Of a DNA stretch of 64,000 nucleotides, positions 1 through 8,522 are shown piece after piece. The notes beneath the pieces are model-generated. The model ran no database searches and was not told the DNA's origin. It worked only from the letters and a program-made list of their open reading frames with translations. The DNA is from Oscillospiraceae bacterium (lineage in GTDB: Bacteria > Bacillota > Clostridia > Oscillospirales > Acutalibacteraceae). The stretch spans positions 1-64,000 of the forward strand of contig CACYHA010000001.1 in NCBI GenBank assembly GCA_902774035.1, given 5' to 3'. Position 1 is the stretch's first letter. Each line of letters opens with the position of its first letter. Both the position numbers and the translations under genes were made by a program.

Positions 1-915
1 GGTGGCGTTCCTGCCGACGTTCAGAATCATATCCATCAAATGGGGCCTGATTTCCGCCTTGAACTGATGGCGGTCAAGATCCTTGATGACGTCTGCAAGC
101 GCGACGACTGCGGAGTGCTTCGGCGGCTGCGAGGAGTGACCGCCCTTTGCGCTGATGCTGATTTCAATATCTGCGTAGCCTTTTTCGGCAACGCCGACGC
201 CGCACAGACACTTCTGACGGATGACCCCTTTCAAATTCACGGGGAGCATGGCGCCGCCTTCGTCTATGATGGAATCCAGATGGATCTCTCTTGCTTTCAG
301 CGTTTCCATGATCGATTTTGCGCCGCCGGTTTCGCTCATGGAGACTTCTTCGTCCTGACCGAACAGCAGATAAACGTCTCTTTCCGGCTCGAAGCCTTCG
401 GCAAGCAGGGCTTCAACCGCTTCCATCACACCGATCAGATGATTTTTCATATCAACAGCGCCGCGGCCCCAAAGGAATTCGCCGTCATTGAACCCGCTGA
501 AGGGCGGGTGGGTCCAGTCGTTTTCGGTGCCTTCCGAGATCGGGACAACGTCCTGATGCGAAAGCAGCGCGATCGGGTCAAGGTCGCTTTGTTTGCCCTT
601 CCAACGATAAATGAGGTTCGCTTCCTCAATGATTTCTTTCTCCAGCCGTTCGTGAACAAGGGGGAATGCCTCATCAAGGAAAGCGTGGAATCTGTCGAAC
701 TGTGAAAAATCGACTTTATCTTTTTCGGGATAGCTGACGGTGGGGATGGAAATTGCTTCGCTTAAATGTGCGCACGCTTTTTCAACGTCAACGGTTTCAG
801 CGGGCAATGCGCACAGGTCTTTCTTTTCCGGCTTGAACGCAGCCGCTCTGACCGCATGGATTGCGGCAAGTGCGCCGGAAGCGCCGAGAACGGAATACTT
901 CACTGCCTTTTTCAT
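1..915 (-). CDS. M20-family metallopeptidase (CPS1/PepV-like), 3' end beyond window
   Basis: The reading frame runs off the left edge, so only the first 305 codons are visible. It begins MKKAVKYSVLGASGALAAI, and a hydrophobic stretch at residues 8-26 probably anchors the protein. M20 di-zinc landmarks are present: SHQDVVP (His120), GRGAVDMK (Asp155) and DEE (Glu189-190). The family removes amino acids from di- or oligopeptides or N-acyl amino acids with two zinc ions; the length and the anchor fit the carboxypeptidase S/PM20D1 branch better than PepV. The ATG at 915 is preceded by an AAAGGCAGG-like ribosome site. The next gene upstream on the same strand starts at 2088 and ends 39 bp away, so the two may be cotranscribed. 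Substrate is unknown. Confidence 0.88.
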   Translation of the reverse strand, partial: MKKAVKYSVLGASGALAAIHAVRAAAFKPEKKDLCALPAETVDVEKACAHLSEAISIPTVSYPEKDKVDFSQFDRFHAFLDEAFPLVHERLEKEIIEEANLIYRWKGKQSDLDPIALLSHQDVVPISEGTENDWTHPPFSGFNDGEFLWGRGAVDMKNHLIGVMEAVEALLAEGFEPERDVYLLFGQDEEVSMSETGGAKSIMETLKAREIHLDSIIDEGGAMLPVNLKGVIRQKCLCGVGVAEKGYADIEISISAKGGHSSQPPKHSAVVALADVIKDLDRHQFKAEIRPHLMDMILNVGRNAT

Positions 916-954
916 ATACAAGCCTGCCTTTCGGTTTTGATCCGTGGTCGCCGT

Positions 955-2088
955 TCAGTGAGACCATTTGGTATCGGGGTACGCAGAATGATCGATCGAT
1001 TCATGCGCAAGCACTTTGCACGGTTCATGGACTTTGAACGTATAGATGTTCCTGTAATCCATATTGCCGACCAGTTTTATTGTGCCTGCGTCGGTGTTGT
1101 ATACCGCGCTCCACAATGCGTTTACGCTCCACGGATATTTGTCGTGTTTGTAATTCAGCTTCACATAAGAAAGCAAGTCCATGGCTTCCGGTTCCGAGAG
1201 AATGCCGTCTTTTGCGCGCAGAACTGCTTTGACCGCTTCGATGCGGTCCTCGCCGTGCTGTTCAATTTTGAAAGAGCCGATGTCCTTTGTCAGGCTGAAG
1301 TTCGCGGCATACTGCAGCTTGAGGCCGTCGTCTTCAAAAACAGAACCGGAAACGGGATATGCGGAATTGCCGCGCTCATAAACATGCAGCGTATGATCGA
1401 TATATTCGATGACGACGCTCCTGCCGCTTGCGTCAATGATCTGGTAATGATAATTCGTCCAGAGGGAATCATGCATGTTGTACTTTTGAAACAGAGCCAC
1501 GGCTTCGTCCACATCGGCGCAGGTGTCAAGCACGGCCCGGATCATCGCAGTCGTTGTGATGTCCTTTTTGCCGGGATCCTTTTGGTTGGTGGCTTTTGCT
1601 CTCAGTTGCGAAACAGCAATCGCAAGTCCCTTCTCGTTCATACCGTCCACGCAGCAATAGGGCGCCAGTAGCGCCCGGTACCTGTTGAGACGGTGAAGCC
1701 GCAGGGCGTTGCCGTAAGCCATAAAATTGGTGTCAGCGACGGAGACGGAAGCATATCCGCAATCGGGATGCGTCCAGACAACAAAGCAGGGTGCGGTTTT
1801 GAAATCAAAGTTCCTTGCCAGCAGATGATTCCCTTCCGCCGTAAATGCTTCAAATGTTGTGCAGCCCGCACCCTGATCCGTGCCGGGCTTGAACAAGCGC
1901 AGCCCGAACGTCAGAGCATCTGCCGCAAAGGCCGTCAATTCGCCGATTGAAGACACGCCCTTGTTCAAAAGCTCCGGCAGATGATAATCATTCCGGTAAT
2001 CCAGCAGATAGATATTGTTGTCCAGCTTCTTTACGGAACGCAGGGTCGCCGATTTGTTCTTTCTTGAGCTATGTAACCTTTGTATCAT
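955..2088 (-). CDS. Linear amide C-N hydrolase, choloylglycine hydrolase-like (Ntn superfamily)
   Basis: A 377-residue protein. The open frame extends further upstream, but the ATG at 2088 has an AAAGGGA ribosome site and gives MIQRLHSSRKNKS. The motif GAGCTTFEAF with a following NFDF is typical of the predicted choloylglycine-hydrolase/acyltransferase group (COG4927-like), where the cysteine is the nucleophile of an N-terminal-nucleophile fold. Here the Cys lies about 70 residues in, so either a propeptide is removed or the enzyme acts without that exposure. Members hydrolyse or transfer N-acyl groups (bile-salt amides, penicillin V, acyl amino acids). Being next to an M20 peptidase is consistent with metabolism of N-acyl amino acids, which is inference. 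It is not clearly a bile-salt hydrolase. Confidence 0.8.
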   Translation of the reverse strand: MIQRLHSSRKNKSATLRSVKKLDNNIYLLDYRNDYHLPELLNKGVSSIGELTAFAADALTFGLRLFKPGTDQGAGCTTFEAFTAEGNHLLARNFDFKTAPCFVVWTHPDCGYASVSVADTNFMAYGNALRLHRLNRYRALLAPYCCVDGMNEKGLAIAVSQLRAKATNQKDPGKKDITTTAMIRAVLDTCADVDEAVALFQKYNMHDSLWTNYHYQIIDASGRSVVIEYIDHTLHVYERGNSAYPVSGSVFEDDGLKLQYAANFSLTKDIGSFKIEQHGEDRIEAVKAVLRAKDGILSEPEAMDLLSYVKLNYKHDKYPWSVNALWSAVYNTDAGTIKLVGNMDYRNIYTFKVHEPCKVLAHESIDHSAYPDTKWSH

Positions 2089-2234
2089 TCGCAAATCCCT
2101 TTCTTGTTTGTTTTTCTCATTATACACCATTTTCACTGATTTTTCAACTCGCAGAGGCGTCTGGAATTCCGTGATTATTTGAATGAGCATCCTGTTGTGG
2201 CAAAAGAGGGGTTCTTCACGCTTTTCGGCGGCTC

Positions 2235-2263
2235 TCGACTTCAATTTTTTATCATGTTACAAT
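2235..2263 (+). promoter_or_regulatory. Possible promoter for the sialidase-like gene at 2310
   Basis: TCGACT (2235-2240) and TACAAT (2258-2263) are 17 bp apart, 46 bp before the start codon. The -35 box is poor, so this is tentative. Confidence 0.35.
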
Positions 2264-2309
2264 ACATCCGAACTATGATTTGCCTGTTTCATTAGAAAGG
2301 AGAAGACAT

Positions 2310-3641
2310 ATGTTTTCAAAGGTTAAAAAACCGGTTTCTGTAGTTCTGTGCCTTCTGCTTCTTGCTTTCTGCTTTTTCGCGCCCAGCGCATCGGCAGCTT
2401 CAACAAACCAATCCGAAAGCGGCATACAAAGCATATGGCAGAGATTTGTTGCTTTTTTCAATCGTCTGTTTCAAACCATTAAGGATCTTTTCCGCGGCAC
2501 AAAGCCGGAAAATCCGCCTGAGCCGCCTTCAGAACCGAAACCGCCTGCAGAACCCGAGCCTCTGACGGCAATCAAGATTATTTCGAGCGACAAGGTGTGC
2601 GAGCTGAAAACGAGCGAGAATAATCCGAGAAACAGCGAGGGAGATTTTGCGTTTCTTCCTGACGGCAGAATTCTGTTTGCATACAGCAAATATCGTTCAG
2701 GCACAGGCGATGACGATGATCCGTGCGACATTGCCGGAATGATTTCTTCAGACAAAGGAAGAACCTTTACCGAATTGCCGGAACTTCTTGCGCGCGCGTC
2801 CGAGCATAACACGGTGAATATCATGAACGTTTCTCTTGAGGTGCTCAAAGACGGCACAGTATGTCTGTTCTACCTTGTGAAGAACAGCGACGGTTCTCTC
2901 GAATCGAGCTATGTGATGCGAAAGAGCGAACTGGACACGCTCTCATTCGGCGAGCCTGTTGATGTGATTCCGAACATTCCGGGAGATTATTACGTTGTCA
3001 ACAACTGCAGAACGCAGCAACTGGCTGACGGGAGAATCATCGTTGCTGCGGCAAGACACCGGATTGACAATGTAAACGGCGCCAATCAAATGAGATATGT
3101 CGCTGAGGATGTTGTCTACATTTCGGACAAAAATGTTACGGGCTTTTCAAGATGCTCCGGTTTTATTTCGCTGGATCACGCGAACAGCACAACGGGTATG
3201 CAGGAACCGGGTATTCAGATCCTTCCCGACGGCTCTTACAGATTGTATGCAAGAACAGACCTTGGGTATCAGTATGAAAGCTTTTCACCGGACGGCATAA
3301 ACTGGACTTCACCCTTTCCGTCAAGCTTTGAATCTCCGGTTTCGCCGATGCTGATTGAAAGGAATCCTTATTCGGGACTCTATTACGCAATATGGAATCC
3401 GTACGCGTACGTGCCCGGCTCCGGTACAGGAAGCGGAAGGACAAGAACGCCGCTTGTTATTGCACAGAGCAGGGACGGAATCGCTTTCACCGATTTCACG
3501 GTTCTTGAGGACGACTCGGAATCAGGATTTTGTTATCCGGCGATCGGTTTTCTCAGTGAAAATGAAATGCTTGTTTCCTATTTGTTCGGACCGGCCAACA
3601 GGCTTGCCGAAACAAGAATAAGACGGTTGCGCGTAGAGTAG
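2310..3641 (+). CDS. Secreted BNR/Asp-box (sialidase-like) protein with amphipathic linker
   Basis: A 443-residue exported protein. ATG 2310 follows AAAGGAG; an upstream in-frame ATG at 2280 lacks a site. The signal peptide ends ...FFAPSASAA. Next comes an aromatic amphipathic helix (RFVAFFNRLFQTIKDLFRG, about residues 47-65), then a Pro/Glu-rich linker (residues 69-85), then a beta-propeller-like domain with the Asp-box SSDKGRTFTE near residue 150. It resembles exo-alpha-sialidases, but I do not see the FRIP arginine motif, so catalytic activity is uncertain and another glycan-binding or hydrolase role is possible. It lies in an AT-richer stretch than its neighbours. Compare the FRIP-containing sialidase at 27221-28666. 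Confidence 0.75.
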   Translation: MFSKVKKPVSVVLCLLLLAFCFFAPSASAASTNQSESGIQSIWQRFVAFFNRLFQTIKDLFRGTKPENPPEPPSEPKPPAEPEPLTAIKIISSDKVCELKTSENNPRNSEGDFAFLPDGRILFAYSKYRSGTGDDDDPCDIAGMISSDKGRTFTELPELLARASEHNTVNIMNVSLEVLKDGTVCLFYLVKNSDGSLESSYVMRKSELDTLSFGEPVDVIPNIPGDYYVVNNCRTQQLADGRIIVAAARHRIDNVNGANQMRYVAEDVVYISDKNVTGFSRCSGFISLDHANSTTGMQEPGIQILPDGSYRLYARTDLGYQYESFSPDGINWTSPFPSSFESPVSPMLIERNPYSGLYYAIWNPYAYVPGSGTGSGRTRTPLVIAQSRDGIAFTDFTVLEDDSESGFCYPAIGFLSENEMLVSYLFGPANRLAETRIRRLRVE

Positions 3642-3690
3642 CTTTCTTTTCAAAGGTGAATCGCCTGAAAAATGCAGGTGCAGATAAGCA

Positions 3691-3726
3691 TGAACAAGTC
3701 CAGTAAAAACGGACAATAGAAAAAAG
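3691..3726 (+). repeat. Left 36-bp inverted repeat
   Basis: Matches the reverse complement of 5152-5187 at 35 of 36 positions. The one difference is in the run after CCAGTAAAA. Confidence 0.85.
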
Positions 3727-3729
3727 AAC

Positions 3730-3765
3730 CCTCCTATGATACATGGAAGAAAGTATCATAGGAGG
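3730..3765 (+). promoter_or_regulatory. 13-bp perfect hairpin that contains a ribosome binding site
   Basis: CCTCCTATGATAC (3730-3742) pairs perfectly with GTATCATAGGAGG (3753-3765) across a 10-nt loop. The right arm contains the GGAGG lying 7 bp before the ATG of the mini-ORF at 3773, so the folded RNA would hide that site. It lies just inside the left inverted repeat. Confidence 0.6.
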
Positions 3766-3772
3766 AATTATT

Positions 3773-3823
3773 ATGGCAAGAGGATATCGACATATAGTTA
3801 CAGAGTTTTTTAAGGCCATTTGA
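3773..3823 (+). CDS. Possible 16-residue leader-type ORF
   Basis: ATG 3773 to TGA 3823 encodes MARGYRHIVTEFFKAI. Its ribosome site (GGAGG, 3761-3765) is strong but buried in the hairpin. It may be a leader peptide, or chance coding next to a palindrome. No function is proposed. Confidence 0.25.
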   Translation: MARGYRHIVTEFFKAI

Positions 3824-3988
3824 GGATTCGGGCGCACGATCAGCGGATTCAGAATATACGATAGCATTTTTGTGCAAAATTGCCTTTGCATCCTCTTGAA
3901 AAAAGGCGTATAATTTAAAAAGAACGTGTGGCAGATACTGCGTAAATCCAGTTACTTGCCGCACGTCTTGTTTTTTGAGGTGATATGT

Positions 3989-4486
3989 ATGTTTCAAGTG
4001 AACGATATTGTGGTGTATGGCGTCTTTGGCATCTGCAAAATCTGTGCGGTTGAGAAACACAGGTTTTCCGGTGAAAGCCGGGAATACTATGTTCTTCGCA
4101 GCGTTTATGATGACAAAAACACGTTTTATATTCCCGTTCAAAATGAAGAGGTAGTGAAAAAGTTGCGCAGACTATGCACAAAAGAAGAAATTGACTGCGT
4201 TTTATCGCACATCAACGATGAGAGGCCTGCATGGATCGAGAATGAAAGTCAACGCAGAGAAGCGTTTCATGAAATTATCAGGCGCGGAAATAAATGTGAA
4301 ATCATTGTTCTGATCAGAATGCTCCTTCAACACCGCAGAAAGGTGGTCTCTGCCAAAAAGAAGCCCCACTCCTCAGATGAGGATCTTTTGCATACCGCGG
4401 AAAAAATGCTTTATGAAGAGTTCGCCTATGTTCTCGGTGTGAAAAAAGAAGACGTGGCAGCATATATCAAAAAACGGATTCTCTGA
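3989..4486 (+). CDS. CarD/TRCF-RID-type transcription regulator
   Basis: A 165-residue protein. ATG 3989 follows GAGGTGAT; the frame is open further upstream without a better site. The N-terminus (MFQVNDIVVYGVFGICKI...YYVLRSVYDDKNTFYIPV) has the hydrophobic/Tyr-Gly pattern of the CarD_CdnL_TRCF RNA-polymerase-interacting domain, which binds the beta subunit and tunes open-complex stability. The C-terminal half is helical and basic, like the DNA-contacting part of CdnL. It sits inside the 36-bp inverted repeats and is AT-rich, so it may be an accessory copy rather than the housekeeping CarD. Targets cannot be read from the sequence. Confidence 0.8.
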   Translation: MFQVNDIVVYGVFGICKICAVEKHRFSGESREYYVLRSVYDDKNTFYIPVQNEEVVKKLRRLCTKEEIDCVLSHINDERPAWIENESQRREAFHEIIRRGNKCEIIVLIRMLLQHRRKVVSAKKKPHSSDEDLLHTAEKMLYEEFAYVLGVKKEDVAAYIKKRIL

Positions 4487-4827
4487 AATGCGCTCGCCAT
4501 TTTGACGAATCGAATCACAACGCCAACACAACTTTTTGAATTCAGTATGCTTTACAAAAAAATCAAAGGGTATTTTTAACGAAAAAAATATGAAAAACTT
4601 GCATCGCAAATCGCAAAAATGCCGAAAATCAAAAAAAGCATCATTTTAAACATGATTTTTCCGAAAAATAATGCTATAATCTAAGCGCAGGAACACCTGT
4701 AAAGAGAGTGCGTTCAGCCGATTGTTCGACGGCAGCCGAATATCCTGTTTCACAACGCTTGATCCTCCTCTCTGTATGACCGGCGCAGTCTTCTGCCGTA
4801 ACGATTGACGCCAAAGGAGGTGAGTAT
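4487..4827. other. AT-rich spacer with a promoter and long leader
   Basis: No gene is visible. A TATAAT at 4675-4680 lies 147 bp upstream of the gene at 4828, so that transcript would carry a long leader. An AT-rich run (about 4540-4670) precedes it, with no clear -35 at 17 bp. The leader contains small inverted repeats but no riboswitch I can recognise. Confidence 0.5.
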
Positions 4828-5076
4828 ATGAAGCGTGTCAAATCCGGTTGTATCCTTCAAACATTGACATTTTCGCAAAAAGCTGATCTTGGATTTCGTG
4901 AAGAACATGCGGCAAAAGTCAACCATGAAGAGTTTGAGCACTACAAAGCTATGCTTGAACGAGCAAAAACCAGGTATCATATTTTGGATACGACGGAACA
5001 AGAAGACGGTTCTTTGACTGTTCGCGTCAGAAAGCAACTCAATGACAAAACTGACGTATCCGAATACTTCAAGTAA
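4828..5076 (+). CDS. Conserved-looking 82-residue protein of unknown function
   Basis: Starts at ATG 4828 after an excellent AAAGGAGGTGAG site. The protein begins MKRVKSGCILQTLTFSQKAD and ends VRVRKQLNDKTDVSEYFK. It is charged and predicted cytosolic, with no membrane segment. From memory, similar short proteins occur in clostridial mobile elements near recombinases; I cannot confirm this here and assign no function. The gene lies inside the inverted-repeat-bounded segment and is followed by a hairpin at 5082-5122. Confidence 0.7.
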   Translation: MKRVKSGCILQTLTFSQKADLGFREEHAAKVNHEEFEHYKAMLERAKTRYHILDTTEQEDGSLTVRVRKQLNDKTDVSEYFK

Positions 5077-5081
5077 AAGCA

Positions 5082-5122
5082 AAGTGAACCAATTGGTGCG
5101 GACAGCACAGATTGGTTCACTT
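5082..5122 (+). terminator. Probable terminator hairpin
   Basis: AAGTGAACCAAT (5082-5093) pairs with ATTGGTTCACTT (5111-5122), a 12-bp perfect stem with a 17-nt loop. No long T run follows, so it could be an operator rather than a terminator. Confidence 0.45.
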
Positions 5123-5151
5123 CGTTCTTCCATCGTGTCTTAGGAGGGGGA

Positions 5152-5187
5152 CTTTTTTCTATTGTCCGATTTTACTGGACTTGTTCA
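5152..5187 (-). repeat. Right 36-bp inverted repeat
   Basis: Reverse complement of 3691-3726 with a single mismatch. Confidence 0.85.
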
Positions 5188-5263
5188 CAGGTCGCCGACG
5201 TCGTTCTTCGTTTTCGGTTGGTAACAAATGGGGTGAATCGATGTACCTGTAAATGAAGAAAAA

Positions 5264-7801
5264 TCAATCCTTTTTCTTTATAGCTATCATCAACCCTGCG
5301 GCAAGGACGAGAACGGACACGCCGATCCAGATCCAAAAGCTTGCTTCGGAGGACTTGCCAGTGCCGCCGCCCGATGGAAAGCTGCCGCCGTTTGGCATCG
5401 ACGGACGCGTACCACTGCTGCGCGGAGAGCTTTCTCCTTGCGCTTCCGGTTGCTCGGAGGGCTGCGATTTGGCTTCGGCTGCGTTGCCGGCGCTTTCGCC
5501 CTGATTTGGCGCGGTCGGCACGTCGCTTCTACTGCTGCGCTGAGCGCTCTCGTCCTGAGCTTCCGGCGTCCCGGATGTCTGCGTTTCGGCTGCGCTGTCG
5601 GGCCTCGTTGTGTCGCCGTTTTCGCTCTGGTTCGGTGCAGTCGGCGCACCGCCTCTTTTGCTGCTGCCGTCGCGGTCGGACGATCTGCGGATCGAAACGG
5701 TGTACTCTGAAAGGTCGATCTTGTTGCCGTCCTTGTCCGTTGCGGAAACAATCGCGGAAAGGTCGAGCTGCATCAGCTCTTTCATGTCCGTTTCGGAAAG
5801 CTTGACGGTTGTGCCGTCCGACAATGTGACGCTCTCAATGGAAACGTCTTTGCCGACGAGATCGGAGAGCGTCGTCTCTTTTCCGTCCTTGTCGGTCAGC
5901 GTGACCATGGAAGTGACATCGAACCGGCCGGAAAAGCCTTTGCCCATGCCGCCGCCCATCGTGCCCATGAGGGACAGATCCAGAGCGCCCGTTTCAACGG
6001 CGGTGTCGTCGCCGGAAAGCTGGCGGCTGACGGCTTCGGCACGCAGAGAAACGAACTTTGAAAGCGTCTCGACGCCCTTGGTGAAGTCTTCGGTCGTGCA
6101 GAATTTCGTCGGGTCCTTTTCCACATAAGGGCGAATCATTTCGGCGGTGTCTGCGATCAGGGTTTCCAGCTCGCCGTTTGCGAACCATTTTTCAAGGAAT
6201 TCCGAGAACAGAGCGTGATACTGCGCGGTATAGCTTTCATCGGAGAAGATCCAGCCGAGCATCGGGCGGTCGTCCATGCTGCCGCCGGAAAGCGGATTGT
6301 CGATGGAGGTGTTCACGGAGTCGGAAGCGTTGCCGCCCTGGAACGTGCCGAAGGCAAGGTTGTAATCCCAGGGGATCATGCCGAGCTTTCCGTCGCTCTC
6401 GTGCAGATAGTAATTGTGGATCATGGCGCCGGTGTAGCTGTCGCCGTTGCAGACGAAGTTGTGCACGACGAAGTAGCGAAGCACCTCGTCCGTGTCCAGA
6501 ACGTTTTCCAGATCCTCATACGCGCTGAGCTTTTTCAGCGACGCGATCAGCCGCACCTTGTCGGCTTTGGTCACCTTGGTCTTGGCGCTGTCGAAGATGT
6601 TGGAGTAGCTGTCCGGGTCGTCGTCGATGTATTTCAGCTTCACGTCGTCGCTGCCCATGCCGCCGAAGCCCAAGCGTTTGCCGCTGTCTTTGTCAGAGCT
6701 GTTTTTGTCGGAATCGTTCTTGTCAGAATCGTTCTTCTCAGAGGCGTTTGCGGCTGGGGAAGCGTTCTCTTCAGCCTGTGCGTCGCTCGTCGGCGGTTCG
6801 GCGCTTTGCGCATCGAAATCGAAGCCTTCAGGCGAGGCGGCGCCGTCCGGCATCTGACTGAAATCAAACCCTTCGGGCGGAGAAGCACCGTTCGGCATCT
6901 GACTGAAATCGAAGCCTTCGGGCAGTTCTTCGCCGTTCGGCATCCCGCCCGGGAAACCGCCGCCGAAGTCGGGCGGTTCGGGCATATCTCCGCCGCCGGG
7001 CATCTGTCCGCCGAAGGGAATGCTGCCGTTTCCGGTGTCGCTGTCCGACCGGCTTTCCTGCGGCTGCGTTGTTGCCTGCTGTTCCCGGGTTTCGCCGGTT
7101 TCGCTGTCTTCGTCGCTCTTGCTGCCGTCGAGGTCCAGATCGTCCATGTTGAAGTTTCTGCCGTTGCCGCGGCCGCCGCCGAAGCTCAGACTGTCCGGCT
7201 TATACAGTTCACCGAAATCGGCGCCGTAGTTGCGGGTGAGGAAGCTGTCCTCCACGCCCTCCACCGCCAGATACAATCCCCAGTCTTCGCCGTTCACCGT
7301 GAGATAAACGAAGGAGCAAAGCGGACTGTCCGCGCCGAACTCGTTCATCATCAGATAGACGAGATAATCCTTCATCATGGTGTTGTCCTGAATCAGATTG
7401 TTGAGGCAGAGCTTGTCGAGGCCGTCCAGCGAGCCCGCGTCGTCAAAGTGATCGAACTCCAGCTTGAAGCTGTAGCGCTGACTGCCGGAAGCTTTCACGG
7501 AAGAAAGCGACGTGTTGCCCTTGGCGCGGATGGCGGTGTTGGCGTGCTTGGCGCCGTCCACCACCACGGTGCAGGCGGCATACTCTTCGTTTTCGCAGCT
7601 TTCCAGAAAGCTGTCCCAGTCGTTCATCACAATGTCGATCTGATGCACATAGGAGGTATCGAAGATCGTTTTTTCATATTTCACGGCTTTGGTCAGCACG
7701 GAAAGACCGAGGGAGCCCGAACACGTGAACAGGATCGTTAGCGCAAGGACAACGGCAACAGCGGCAATACAAATTTTATCTATATGCTTGCTCGTTGACA
7801 T
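5264..7801 (-). CDS. cotH: CotH-family secreted/membrane protein kinase-like
   Basis: An 845-residue protein with an N-terminal membrane segment (residues 9-33) and a C-terminal one followed by KKKD, so the bulk lies outside the cell. CotH landmarks are present: AIRAKGNTSLSS, DYLVYLMMNEFG, GEDWGLYLAVEG and the IPWDYNLAFG motif after NGDSYTGAMIHNYYL. CotH proteins are atypical kinases, known from spore coats and often found in other surface contexts. A long low-complexity insert (roughly residues 215-370) has tandem PEGFDFSQMP units and DKND/DKNS runs. A Ser/Pro-rich C-terminal part repeats PTAPNQ. ATG 7801 follows AAGGAG. It is last in the VTC-DUF4956-CotH run, 12 bp after DUF4956, and probably acts with them in an uncharacterised surface pathway. 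Confidence 0.88.
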   Translation of the reverse strand: MSTSKHIDKICIAAVAVVLALTILFTCSGSLGLSVLTKAVKYEKTIFDTSYVHQIDIVMNDWDSFLESCENEEYAACTVVVDGAKHANTAIRAKGNTSLSSVKASGSQRYSFKLEFDHFDDAGSLDGLDKLCLNNLIQDNTMMKDYLVYLMMNEFGADSPLCSFVYLTVNGEDWGLYLAVEGVEDSFLTRNYGADFGELYKPDSLSFGGGRGNGRNFNMDDLDLDGSKSDEDSETGETREQQATTQPQESRSDSDTGNGSIPFGGQMPGGGDMPEPPDFGGGFPGGMPNGEELPEGFDFSQMPNGASPPEGFDFSQMPDGAASPEGFDFDAQSAEPPTSDAQAEENASPAANASEKNDSDKNDSDKNSSDKDSGKRLGFGGMGSDDVKLKYIDDDPDSYSNIFDSAKTKVTKADKVRLIASLKKLSAYEDLENVLDTDEVLRYFVVHNFVCNGDSYTGAMIHNYYLHESDGKLGMIPWDYNLAFGTFQGGNASDSVNTSIDNPLSGGSMDDRPMLGWIFSDESYTAQYHALFSEFLEKWFANGELETLIADTAEMIRPYVEKDPTKFCTTEDFTKGVETLSKFVSLRAEAVSRQLSGDDTAVETGALDLSLMGTMGGGMGKGFSGRFDVTSMVTLTDKDGKETTLSDLVGKDVSIESVTLSDGTTVKLSETDMKELMQLDLSAIVSATDKDGNKIDLSEYTVSIRRSSDRDGSSKRGGAPTAPNQSENGDTTRPDSAAETQTSGTPEAQDESAQRSSRSDVPTAPNQGESAGNAAEAKSQPSEQPEAQGESSPRSSGTRPSMPNGGSFPSGGGTGKSSEASFWIWIGVSVLVLAAGLMIAIKKKD

Positions 7802-7813
7802 GCGTACCGCTCC

Positions 7814-8485
7814 TTATCCCATATAGTCGCCGTTGTAGCTGACGAGCGCGGCGCTGCAGACGCCGTCCATCGCAGACAGGGCGTTGATGAAATCGGTGTT
7901 CTCGTCCTTCAGGCGCAGTTCCATGTTGACTTCCACCAGCCCGTTCTGCGCGGATTTGGATTTGACGACGCAGCGTTCCGTCTGGGTGCCGATATAGTTC
8001 ATGGCTGCGGTTTCGGCCTCATGATCCCTGCAGGAGAGCACAAGAATGAACGGGTTCTTGTGCGATTTCCTGTTGACAAAAATCAGCAGGATCAGACCGA
8101 TGATGACGGAGCCGACGACGGCCAGCGGGATCATGCCCGCGGCAAGGATGATGCCGACGGCGATGGACCAGAACAGGAAGGCGATGTCCAGCGGCTCCTT
8201 GATCGCGGTGCGGAAGCGGACGATGGAAAGGGCGCCGACCATGCCGAGCGACAGCACCACGTTGGACGTGACCGCCAGAATGACCTGCGAGGTGATCATG
8301 GTGAGGGCGATCAGCGTGACGCCGAAGGAAGCGGAATACATCACACCGCGATAGGTCTTCTTATACACAAAGAAGATGAACAGGCCGATGCCGAAGGCGA
8401 GCGCGAGGGTCAGCGCCATATCGAGCACGCTGACCTCGGCAATGTTTTCAAGAAAGCTGGATTTGAAGATGTCTTTGAAGGTCAT
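7814..8485 (-). CDS. DUF4956 membrane protein
   Basis: A 223-residue protein. Residues 1-130 hold about four hydrophobic helices, including MALTLALAFGIGLFIFFVY. The central LGMVGALSIVRFRTAIKEP segment is the signature of DUF4956, followed by a soluble C-terminal domain. The family is known mainly by its gene neighbourhood with VTC and CotH; no biochemical role is established to my knowledge. It lies between those two genes here: 37 bp after VTC and 12 bp before CotH on the same strand. An AGGAG ribosome site precedes ATG 8485. Confidence 0.88.
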   Translation of the reverse strand: MTFKDIFKSSFLENIAEVSVLDMALTLALAFGIGLFIFFVYKKTYRGVMYSASFGVTLIALTMITSQVILAVTSNVVLSLGMVGALSIVRFRTAIKEPLDIAFLFWSIAVGIILAAGMIPLAVVGSVIIGLILLIFVNRKSHKNPFILVLSCRDHEAETAAMNYIGTQTERCVVKSKSAQNGLVEVNMELRLKDENTDFINALSAMDGVCSAALVSYNGDYMG

Positions 8486-8522
8486 GATAAAAACTCCTAT
8501 CTGAAAAAATTTTTTCTTTGGT

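Larger units (their letters stand above)
3691..5187. mobile_element. 1.5-kb segment bounded by near-perfect 36-bp inverted repeats, no transposase
   Basis: The segment starts TGAACAAGTCCAGTAAAA and ends with its reverse complement. Positions 3691-3726 and 5152-5187 match over 36 bp with one mismatch, and similarity continues inward for about 20 bp more (CCCTCCTA...ATGGAAG). The dinucleotide CA flanks both ends, too short to call a target duplication. Inside lie a CarD-like regulator, an 82-residue protein and AT-rich spacer, but no transposase. The size and the TG...CA ends recall IS3-type elements. It may be a non-autonomous cargo-bearing element or two oppositely oriented copies of a short repeat. 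Confidence 0.6.

Noticed and set aside
6215-7741. Open frame of 508 codons antisense to cotH
   Set aside because: A mirror of a GC-rich coding strand, without a ribosome site or homology.
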